Positions 5,119 through 11,595 of a DNA stretch of 11,595 nucleotides are shown here, in pieces. The DNA is taken from the NCBI GenBank assembly GCA_024404415.1, contig JAKSPX010000019.1, positions 1 to 11,595 of the forward strand. Reading direction: 5' to 3'. The notes below the pieces were generated by a model. That model worked only from the letters and a program-made list of their open reading frames with translations. It made no database searches and had not been told where the DNA came from. The position numbers were made by a program, and so were the translations under genes. This stretch comes from Clostridia bacterium. GTDB taxonomy: Bacteria > Bacillota > Clostridia > Oscillospirales > QAMX01. Each line of letters begins with the position of its first letter. Position 1 is the first letter of the stretch.

Positions 5119-8100
5119 ATGACAAAAAATCTTGTACTGGATTTCGTGCGAGAGATCCGGCATTCGCTGAACCGATTCCTTTCGATCATCTGCATCGTGG
5201 CGATCGGCGTGGCGGTGTTCGCGGGTCTGCGGTCCGCACCGAAAGATATGTCCTACACCCTGGACAACTACTACGACCGCTACAACATCATGGATCTGCA
5301 GATCCTCTCCACCCTCGGCCTTACGGACAACGATATCGAGGCCATTGAATCGGTAGCGGGCGTCAAGCAGGTCCAGCCGGGATACTTTGCCGACGCGATG
5401 TTCACCTCCAGAGATATGGAGCTGGTCGCCCGCATCCACAGTCTCCCGCAGAACTACTTAAGCGACCCGAAGTCCTGCATCAACCAGGTCGAGGTCGTGG
5501 ATGGCCGCCTGCCCACCGAGGTCGGTGAGATCGCCATCGAGAGGTCGCGCAACGTCGACTATAAGATCCAGCTCGGCGATACCATAACCTTCAGCTCGGG
5601 CACCGATACCCCGCTGACCGACGGTACCCTCAAGACCGATACCCTCACAGTGGTCGGCTTCCTGGAGACCCCGTATTACCTCACCTTTGAAAAGGGCAAT
5701 TCGCAGATCAACGGTCAGTCGATCAATATGTTCGCCTACGTTCCCTACGATACCTTTGCTTATGAGGATGTGTACATCGAAGCACTGGTCACGCTGGACG
5801 GCGCGCTTGAGAAGAACACCTTCTCCAAGAGCTATGCCGAACAGATCAAGGAGATGAGCATCCTTCTCAAGAACATCGGCACCGACCGCTCGGTCGAACG
5901 CGGCAATGAGATCCGCGCCATGGCGCAGGAACAGCTCGACGCGGCCCAGAAGCAGTATGACGACGGTCTCAACGAATTCAACACCAAGATCGCCGAGGGT
6001 GAAAAGCAGCTCGAGGATGCGTACAATCAACTGATGGACGCGGAAAAGCAGCTGGCTGTCGGTCAGGAGACCTTTGACCTCGAAGTGGCCAACGCCGAAA
6101 AGCAGATCGCCGACGGCGAAAAGGAGCTTGCCGAGGCAGCCAAGACGTTGGATACCAGCAGAAAACAGCTTGCCCAGGCGGAGTCCGCCTACAAGAGCGC
6201 GAAGGAATCGCTCAACCTCGCCCTGGAAAACGGCCAGAGCTATCTGGATACGCTCAAACAGCTCGAAAGCCTGATGGGGAGCCTCACCAACATGATCGGG
6301 GAGCTCAACGATGCGCTCCAGAACGCCGAAACGCCGGAAGAGGAAGAGCAGTACCGCGAAATGCTCAACCGCGTGCAGTCGCTTTACGACTCCACCAAGG
6401 CGGAATACAACAAGGTCAAGAACATGAACGCCGGCATTGATGGCACCATCGCGGGCGCCAAGGAAATGCTCGCGGCCACCGAGGATCAGCTCAATGACGC
6501 CAAGCGTCAGCTTGCGGAAGGCGAAAAGGCCTATGCAGACGGCAAGGCTGAGCTTGCTGCCGGTAAGAAGGAACTGGCCGAAAAGAAGGAAGAGTATCAG
6601 AAACAGCTCGAAGACGCGCAGAAGCAGATCGCCGACGGCTGGGAAGAATATGAAAAGGGCAAAGAGGAGCTTGAAACGCAGCGTGCCGAAGGCGAAGCGA
6701 CCCTTCAGGACGCCAGAGATCAGCTCATCGGCGCCGAATATCAGATCCAGATGATCGAAGACGCCGAGTGGTATATGCTCGACCGCGGAATGACCTACGG
6801 TTTCGCAAGCTACGACAGCACCGTCAAGAGAATGGACGCCCTTTCTCAGATCATGCCGCTCTTCTTCATCCTCGTCGCTGTTCTGGTCTGCATGACCACC
6901 ATGACCCGTATGGTCAACGAACAGCGCGGCATCATCGGTACCTATAAGGCTTTGGGTTACGAAAACAACGCCATCGCCTCCAAGTATGTCCTCTATGTTA
7001 CCGCGGCCAGCGGCATCGGCGGCATCATCGGCGCCGTCTTCGGCGTACTGCTCTTCCCGTGGGCAGTCTACTCCGCATGGGCTGCCATGTATGCGCAGCC
7101 GGATCTGATGCAGAAAGTCCGTTGGGGCGTCATCATCGTCAGCTTCCTCGTCAGCGTGGTCGCCATGGCCATCACGGCCTACTACACCTGCCGCGTCGAG
7201 CTCAAGGAAGTGCCCGCACAGCTCCTGCGCCCGAAGGCTCCGAAGCTCGGCAAGGCCATCTTCCTCGAAAAGATGCCCAAGATCTGGTCCCGCCTCAACT
7301 TCTCGCAGAAGGTCACCATGCGCAACATCTTCCGCTACAAGAAGCGTCTGTTCATGACGGTCATCGGCATCATGGGCTGCACAGCCCTGCTGCTCGCCGG
7401 CCTCGGCATGAACGATACCATCAGCACGGTCACCACCAAGCAGTACGGCGGTGTCTTCAACTTCGATTTCAGCGTCAGCGCCATCAACGAGACTTCCGCG
7501 CAGGATGTTGCGAAGCTGCTGGATCGGGAAGATGCGGTTACCTCCTATGCCTTCATCGGCGTCGACCCGGCTACCGTCTCCAATGAGATGGAGAGCGAGA
7601 TCGTCACGATGTACGTCACTGCCACGCCTGAACACCTCCGCAACTACATTTCGCTGCAGGAACGCACCTCCGGCAAGCCCATCGAGCTCACCGATGACGG
7701 TATCGTCCTCTCCGAAAAGCTGGCTGAGGAGATGAACGTCAAGATCGGCGACTACGTCGACGTCGTCAACACCAAGAATATCTCCAAGAGCATCCCGGTC
7801 ATCGGCATCACCGAAAACTATGTTTTCCACTATGCCTATATGTCGCAGGCTGCGTATGAGAGCTATTATAAGACCGCTGTCGACCAGAACGGTCTCATGA
7901 TCAAGACCTCCGGCACCAGCGAAGAGATCGCCGCACTGAAGGATGAACTCACCGCGCGTGAGGACGTCGTCTCTCTCGCCGACCTCGGCGAGATGTCCGC
8001 CTCCATCAGCGAGCAGATCGAAGCCATGAAGAGCATCCTCTACCTCATCATCGCCTTCGCCGCCCTCCTGGCCTTCGTCGTTCTCTACAACCTCACCAAC

Positions 8101-8427
8101 ATCAACGTCTCCGAGCGTATCCGTGAGATCGCCACCATCAAGGTTTTGGGCTTCAAGAAGAACGAAACCGCGATGTACATCTACCGCGAGAACTTCATCC
8201 TCACCCTGATGGGCGCCATCGTCGGCCTCGCCGGCGGCGTGCTCCTGCACCGCGCGATCATGAAGTCCATCGAGCAGAGCAACATCATGTTCGGCTTCGT
8301 CATCTCGCTGCAGAGCTACATCCTCGCCGTCATCCTGACCTGTGTGTTCTCTATCCTCGTTATGCTTTATATGTATAAGAAGATCGTCAACATCCCGATG
8401 GTCGAATCCCTCAAGTCGGTCGAATAA
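5119..8427 (+). CDS. Large FtsX/MacB-type ABC transporter permease with extracellular coiled coil
   Basis: The 1102-residue membrane protein has eight predicted helices: TM1 20-37, TM2 578-594, TM3 623-652, TM4 669-690, TM5 744-764, TM6 973-994, TM7 1026-1047 and TM8 1067-1089. TM2-4 and TM6-8 are the two FtsX-like domains. The first extracellular region begins with a MacB periplasmic-core-like part (about 38-255, with VVDGRLP, GEIAI and LGDTI). It continues as a coiled coil from 262 to 548 rich in EKQLxxA and GEKEL heptads, broken near 360-410, so it likely folds back as an antiparallel hairpin. A second extracellular domain spans about 765-970. Permeases of this type usually do mechanical work outside the membrane or move substrates held there, rather than forming a classical channel. 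It starts 21 bases after the ATPase gene, is its obvious partner, and ends the operon. The substrate is unknown. Confidence 0.95.
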   Translation: MTKNLVLDFVREIRHSLNRFLSIICIVAIGVAVFAGLRSAPKDMSYTLDNYYDRYNIMDLQILSTLGLTDNDIEAIESVAGVKQVQPGYFADAMFTSRDMELVARIHSLPQNYLSDPKSCINQVEVVDGRLPTEVGEIAIERSRNVDYKIQLGDTITFSSGTDTPLTDGTLKTDTLTVVGFLETPYYLTFEKGNSQINGQSINMFAYVPYDTFAYEDVYIEALVTLDGALEKNTFSKSYAEQIKEMSILLKNIGTDRSVERGNEIRAMAQEQLDAAQKQYDDGLNEFNTKIAEGEKQLEDAYNQLMDAEKQLAVGQETFDLEVANAEKQIADGEKELAEAAKTLDTSRKQLAQAESAYKSAKESLNLALENGQSYLDTLKQLESLMGSLTNMIGELNDALQNAETPEEEEQYREMLNRVQSLYDSTKAEYNKVKNMNAGIDGTIAGAKEMLAATEDQLNDAKRQLAEGEKAYADGKAELAAGKKELAEKKEEYQKQLEDAQKQIADGWEEYEKGKEELETQRAEGEATLQDARDQLIGAEYQIQMIEDAEWYMLDRGMTYGFASYDSTVKRMDALSQIMPLFFILVAVLVCMTTMTRMVNEQRGIIGTYKALGYENNAIASKYVLYVTAASGIGGIIGAVFGVLLFPWAVYSAWAAMYAQPDLMQKVRWGVIIVSFLVSVVAMAITAYYTCRVELKEVPAQLLRPKAPKLGKAIFLEKMPKIWSRLNFSQKVTMRNIFRYKKRLFMTVIGIMGCTALLLAGLGMNDTISTVTTKQYGGVFNFDFSVSAINETSAQDVAKLLDREDAVTSYAFIGVDPATVSNEMESEIVTMYVTATPEHLRNYISLQERTSGKPIELTDDGIVLSEKLAEEMNVKIGDYVDVVNTKNISKSIPVIGITENYVFHYAYMSQAAYESYYKTAVDQNGLMIKTSGTSEEIAALKDELTAREDVVSLADLGEMSASISEQIEAMKSILYLIIAFAALLAFVVLYNLTNINVSERIREIATIKVLGFKKNETAMYIYRENFILTLMGAIVGLAGGVLLHRAIMKSIEQSNIMFGFVISLQSYILAVILTCVFSILVMLYMYKKIVNIPMVESLKSVE

Positions 8428-8447
8428 ACCGCCCAAAAGACAAGGTC

Positions 8448-8483
8448 CCCCGCGTTCCGATATGGAGCGCGGGGCTTCTTTAT
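8448..8483 (+). terminator. Rho-independent terminator ending the ligase-ABC operon
   Basis: An 11-bp GC-rich stem, CCCCGCGTTCC (8448-8458) with GGAGCGCGGGG (8464-8474) and one T-G wobble, has a five-base loop and is followed by CTTCTTTAT. It lies 20 bases after the permease stop and separates this operon from the rhamnose genes, whose promoter begins 13 bases later. Confidence 0.92.
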
Positions 8484-8495
8484 ACGAAAAAGAAG

Positions 8496-8524
8496 TTGCA
8501 AAGAGGGAGGACTTCATATATAAT
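8496..8524 (+). promoter_or_regulatory. Sigma-A-type promoter of the rhamnose operon
   Basis: The -35 box TTGCAA (8496-8501) and -10 box TATAAT (8519-8524) have a 17-base spacer. Transcription should start near 8531, giving a leader of only about 24 nt before the ATG at 8555. I see no clear palindromic operator or catabolite-response element around it. The regulator of this operon is not in the window. Confidence 0.87.
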
Positions 8525-8554
8525 ATAGATAAATCATTCCAAAGGAGTGAAAAC

Positions 8555-9649
8555 ATGGGACTTGCCGAACTTAAGGCGCTTTCCAACCGCTACGGCGCCA
8601 ACCCGGATTATGTTCTGGGCGGAGGCGGCAACACTTCGTATAAAGAAGGGGACACCCTCTTCGTAAAAGCCAGCGGGAAAGCGCTGGCCGACATTACGTC
8701 GGAGGGCTTCGTCGCCATGAACTTAAAGGCGCTCACCGATCTTGCGGGGGATGTTCTTGAGGGGACCGACCGCGAGGTGGAGGCCGAGGTGTTGAGGCGC
8801 ATGATGGATGCGCGCCTCCCGGGCGAGGAAACCAAACGCCCGTCGGTGGAGGCGATGCTGCACGCGCTCTTCCCCGAGACTTATGTCCTGCATCTCCACC
8901 CGGCGCTTATCAACGGTATTACCTGCGCGAAGGGCGGAAGGATCACCGCTGAGGTGCTTTTCGGGCGGGAAATGCTCTGGATCCCCGAGATCAAGCCGGG
9001 CTACACGCTTGCAAACCGCGCCCAAAAGGATATGGAAAAATTCCGGGAGGAAAAAGGGGAGGCCTGCCATCTTCTGTTCCTCGAAAACCACGGCGTTTTC
9101 TTCGCCGCCGACACGGTGGAGGAGCTGGATGCGCTCTTTGAGCGGGTCTACAAGGCCGTCGCCTCCTTCAGCTACCGTCCACCGGACGTCACGCCGCTTC
9201 CTTACGATCAGGCGGGGGCGGAGGAGCTCGGACGGGAGCTTCTGACCCTCACGGGAGCCGGAGCTTTTTCCTTCGGCGTCGACAAACTGCTGCTCGATAC
9301 CATGTCCTCCGGCATCTTTGAGACCGTCACCGATTTTACCCCCGACCACATCGTCTACTGCAAAGCCCGCACGCTCCTCACCGAGGAGGAGACGGCAGGG
9401 GAGGATATCAAAGCCTATCAGGCAAAAATGGGCTTCCCACCGGTCATCGTCGGCCTTCCCGGCAAGGGCGTCTTTGCCTTCGGCAAGGATAAAAAGGCCG
9501 CAGATAACGCGCTCGCCGTCCTCCGCGATGCCGCCAAGATCGCCTATTATGCCGAAGGCTCAGGCGGGATGCGCCTGATGAGCGATTTCATGGTCAATTT
9601 CATCACCCACTGGGAAGTGGAAAGCTACCGTGCAAAAGCCGCGAACTGA
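8555..9649 (+). CDS. Class II aldolase, probable rhamnulose-1-phosphate aldolase
   Basis: The 364-residue protein starts at ATG 8555, seven bases after AAAGGAG; the frame is open further upstream, but that DNA is the terminator and promoter. The class II (zinc) aldolase fold is shown by GGGGNTS (22-28) for phosphate binding, Glu99 as the likely catalytic acid/base, and His113, His115 (HLHP) and His179 (ENHG) as zinc ligands. The family cleaves keto-sugar phosphates to DHAP and an aldehyde. With rhamnulokinase next door, the likely substrate is L-rhamnulose 1-phosphate, giving DHAP and L-lactaldehyde. It is ~90 residues longer than E. coli RhaD (about 274). The GGGG loop and the C-terminal part (TPDHIVYCKAR) resemble the aldolase half of the bifunctional aldolase/dehydrogenase RhaEW, without its dehydrogenase half. 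Another sugar phosphate as substrate cannot be excluded. Confidence 0.9.
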   Translation: MGLAELKALSNRYGANPDYVLGGGGNTSYKEGDTLFVKASGKALADITSEGFVAMNLKALTDLAGDVLEGTDREVEAEVLRRMMDARLPGEETKRPSVEAMLHALFPETYVLHLHPALINGITCAKGGRITAEVLFGREMLWIPEIKPGYTLANRAQKDMEKFREEKGEACHLLFLENHGVFFAADTVEELDALFERVYKAVASFSYRPPDVTPLPYDQAGAEELGRELLTLTGAGAFSFGVDKLLLDTMSSGIFETVTDFTPDHIVYCKARTLLTEEETAGEDIKAYQAKMGFPPVIVGLPGKGVFAFGKDKKAADNALAVLRDAAKIAYYAEGSGGMRLMSDFMVNFITHWEVESYRAKAAN

Positions 9650-9678
9650 AATTTTACATACAGAAAGAGAGAAGCATC

Positions 9679-11154
9679 ATGGCGAAAAGAAAAATTCTGA
9701 CCTTTGACTACGGCGCCACCTCCGGGCGCGCCATCCTCGGCGAATACGAAAACGGCAAGCTGACCTGCACCGAGATCCATCGCTTTGACAACAGCCCTGT
9801 CGAGATCACGGGTCACCTCTATTGGGACATCCTGCGCCTCTTCCACGAGCTCAAGCAGGGCCTCATCAAGGCCGCCATCGCGGGTCACAAGGATCTCGAC
9901 GCCATCGGCATCGACACCTGGGGCGTGGACTTCGCGCTGCTCGATGAAAACGGCATGCTGCTCGCCAACCCCTTCTCCTACCGCGACGTCATCACCGACG
10001 GCGAACTGGAACGCATCGACAAGATCGTCCCGTTAAAGGAGATCTACCGGCGTACCGGCATCCAGCTCATCAAATTCAACTCCCTTTTCCAGCTCACCGC
10101 CATCAAGGATAAATACCCCGATCTCATGGCGCGCACCAAAAAGGTCGTTTTTATCCCCGACCTCCTCAACTATTTCCTCACCGGCGTTTTGTCCTCGGAA
10201 TTCTCCATTGTTTCCACCAGCTCCATCTACAACCTTGAAAAGAAGGACTGGGACACCGAACTGCTCAAAAAGCTCGGCCTTGACCCGTCCATTCTCCCGC
10301 CGATCACCCCGCCGGGCAAGATGCTCGGAAGGATGCTCCCGAATCTGGTCGAGGAGACCGGCATCGACGCCGCCGTCTGCTCCATCTGCGGGCACGACAC
10401 CGGCAGCGCCTATCTCGCCGTCCCGATGGAAAAGGGCGAGGAATGTGCCTGCCTCTCCTGCGGCACCTGGTCGCTCTTCGGCACCGAGCTTCTGCACCCG
10501 GTCGTCTCGGAGGAGGGCTTCCGCTTCAATTATTCCAACGAAGGCGGCTACGATTTCACCACCCGCTACCTCAAGAACATCATGGGCCTCTGGATCTACA
10601 CCGAGGTCAAACGCGAATACGAGCGCCGCGAAGGCAAGCTGGAATTCGACGCGCTGGACAAGGAGATCCAGGCGGCCAAGCCGCTTCAGTCCTTCATCGA
10701 CCCCGACGCCGACGACTTCATGCAGCCGGGCCGCATGGTCGAAAAGATCCGCGAATTCTGCGTCCGCACCGGCCAGAAGGCCCCCGAGACCAGAGGCGAG
10801 GTCCTGAGATGTGCGCTGGAAAGCCTTGCGCTCAAGTACCGCTTCGCCATGGAAGGCCTTGAAGCCATCCTCGGCAAGAAACTCGATACCCTCCGCGTCG
10901 TCGGCGGCGGTATCATGAATAAGACCCTCATGCGCTATACGGCCAACGCCATGGACCGCAAGGTCGTCGCCGGTCCGGTGGAAGCCACTGCCATCGGCAA
11001 CATGACCGCTCAGCTCCTCACCCTCGGCGAATTCAAGGATCGCTGGGAAGCCCGCAAGGTCATCGGCGAGGCGTTTGAACAGACTGTCTACCTGCCCGAA
11101 GACCGCGCAGCGTGGGATGAAGCTTACGCCCGCTTCACGAAAATTCTGAAATAA
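9679..11154 (+). CDS. rhaB: Rhamnulokinase
   Basis: The 491-residue FGGY-family sugar kinase is nearly the same length as E. coli RhaB (489). It has the N-terminal phosphate loop DYGATSGR (10-17), GIDTWGVD (77-84), GHDTGSAY with the likely catalytic Asp240, the CGTWS nucleotide-domain motif, GGGIMNK (409-415), and the family-typical EATAIGN toward the C-terminus. It transfers a phosphate from ATP to O1 of L-rhamnulose, the second step of L-rhamnose breakdown. It follows the aldolase by 29 bases with an AGAAAGAGAG ribosome site and ends 12 bases before the next gene, so the three genes are co-transcribed. No break or missing residue is visible. The closest alternative is an L-fuculokinase, but the motifs favour RhaB. 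Confidence 0.94.
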   Translation: MAKRKILTFDYGATSGRAILGEYENGKLTCTEIHRFDNSPVEITGHLYWDILRLFHELKQGLIKAAIAGHKDLDAIGIDTWGVDFALLDENGMLLANPFSYRDVITDGELERIDKIVPLKEIYRRTGIQLIKFNSLFQLTAIKDKYPDLMARTKKVVFIPDLLNYFLTGVLSSEFSIVSTSSIYNLEKKDWDTELLKKLGLDPSILPPITPPGKMLGRMLPNLVEETGIDAAVCSICGHDTGSAYLAVPMEKGEECACLSCGTWSLFGTELLHPVVSEEGFRFNYSNEGGYDFTTRYLKNIMGLWIYTEVKREYERREGKLEFDALDKEIQAAKPLQSFIDPDADDFMQPGRMVEKIREFCVRTGQKAPETRGEVLRCALESLALKYRFAMEGLEAILGKKLDTLRVVGGGIMNKTLMRYTANAMDRKVVAGPVEATAIGNMTAQLLTLGEFKDRWEARKVIGEAFEQTVYLPEDRAAWDEAYARFTKILK

Positions 11155-11166
11155 AGGGGATAAATC

Positions 11167-11595
11167 ATGAAAGCTTACGGCAAAAAGACCTGGCTCATCG
11201 GCGACGCCTTCTGGGATTCCCATTCCAACGGCATTTACCCGAGCCATGAATCCATCTGCGTGCTCAATACGTCCGATAAGGACGCGCATATCTCCATGAC
11301 CCTCTTCTTTGAGGATCGCGAGAAGAAGACCGGCTTTGATTCCTTCTGCGGCGCGGGCAAGACCCACCACATCCGCATGGACAGGATCAAAAGCGTGAAT
11401 GGCGAAACGGTGCCGCTTGACGTACCCTACGCCATTTTGGTGGAAAGACTCCGCAGCCCTGGAACGAGTTCGGATGGGATGATCCGGCTCCCCAGCTTCC
11501 GAGCCTGGAAGTATTCCCCGACAGCTGCACTGTTGAGGAATTTGCACAGAAGGTATCCTGCCAGCATGTCGTCGTGGCTCACGGTGATTGCCAGC
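11167..11595 (+). CDS. Sensory rhodopsin transducer-like (ASRT/DUF1362) protein, runs off window; C-terminal part aberrant
   Basis: The ATG at 11167 follows AAAGGGGA with good spacing and lies 12 bases after rhaB. Residues 1-93 resemble the small beta-rich family of the Anabaena sensory rhodopsin transducer: GKKTWLIGDAF near the start, then SHESICVLNTSDKDAHISMTLFFEDRE and DVPYAILVE. Members without a rhodopsin partner occur in Bacillota beside sugar genes and are thought to bind small ligands. After E93 (11443-11445) the frame stays open to the window edge but becomes Arg/Ser/Pro-rich and loses the expected family ending (a VPIVVQHTRLD-like strand). From about 11442 a different frame reads GKTPQPWNEFGWDDPAP and onward, which looks more protein-like. 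A frameshift, a rearrangement or an assembly join near 11445-11455 is likely. The family call for the first 93 residues is fairly firm; the end is unsettled. Confidence 0.72.
   Translation, partial: MKAYGKKTWLIGDAFWDSHSNGIYPSHESICVLNTSDKDAHISMTLFFEDREKKTGFDSFCGAGKTHHIRMDRIKSVNGETVPLDVPYAILVERLRSPGTSSDGMIRLPSFRAWKYSPTAALLRNLHRRYPASMSSWLTVIAS

Noticed and set aside
8342..8554. Aldolase gene starting at an ATG at 8342, inside the permease gene.
   Set aside because: The extra residues overlap the permease end, a terminator and a promoter. ATG 8555 has AAAGGAG at ideal spacing and begins where the family's conserved part begins.
1..11595. Insertion sequences, transposase or integrase genes, tRNA or rRNA genes.
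   Set aside because: I saw no transposase or integrase motifs, terminal inverted repeats with target duplications, or tRNA-like structures in the gaps.

Overview
The window looks like part of a chromosome of a gut-type Clostridia (Bacillota, probably Oscillospiraceae/Ruminococcaceae-like). The reasons are GC-rich coding DNA with strong C/G preference at third positions, AT-rich gaps holding near-consensus sigma-A promoters, purine-rich Shine-Dalgarno sites, a secreted InlB-type repeat protein with a Gram-positive style C-terminal anchor, and a rhamnose gene set. This placement is inference; no rRNA or marker gene is present.

Layout. (1) 1-241: a short unassigned stretch, then a promoter and a structured 5' leader. 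(2) 242-1531: a secreted surface protein with a signal peptide, two divergent InlB-type repeats and long Asp-Thr stalks. Its reading frame is broken at the point where the cell-wall/membrane anchor should begin; the anchor is intact in another frame. A strong terminator follows at 1544-1584. (3) 1585-1932: no convincing gene, then a perfect TTGACA-17-TATAAT promoter and a ~115-nt structured leader. (4) 1933-8427: a four-gene operon of AMP-forming acyl ligase, acyl carrier protein, MacB/LolD-type ABC ATPase with a 168-residue Ala/Lys/Glu-rich extension, and a 1102-residue FtsX-type permease with a large extracellular coiled coil, closed by a terminator at 8448-8483. (5) 8496-11595: a new promoter and a rhamnose-type catabolic operon of class II aldolase, rhamnulokinase (rhaB) and the start of a sensory-rhodopsin-transducer-like (ASRT/DUF1362) gene that runs off the window.

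How the parts work together. The ligase is expected to activate a carboxylic (probably fatty) acid as an acyl-AMP and may load it on the adjacent carrier protein. The ATPase and permease form one ABC machine of the MacB/FtsX mechanotransmission type. Their tight spacing and shared promoter suggest a single process at the cell envelope that joins acyl activation to transport or mechanical work, but no acyltransferase or substrate gene is in view. The rhamnose genes are a separate transcription unit: the kinase phosphorylates L-rhamnulose and the aldolase would split rhamnulose-1-phosphate to DHAP and L-lactaldehyde. The isomerase is not in the window.

Most worth a second look: the frame break in the anchor of the Asp-Thr stalk protein; a shared two-hairpin pattern in the leaders of the first two transcription units; the ligase-carrier-ABC operon with its unusual ATPase extension; and the loss of ASRT-family similarity after residue 93 of the last gene.
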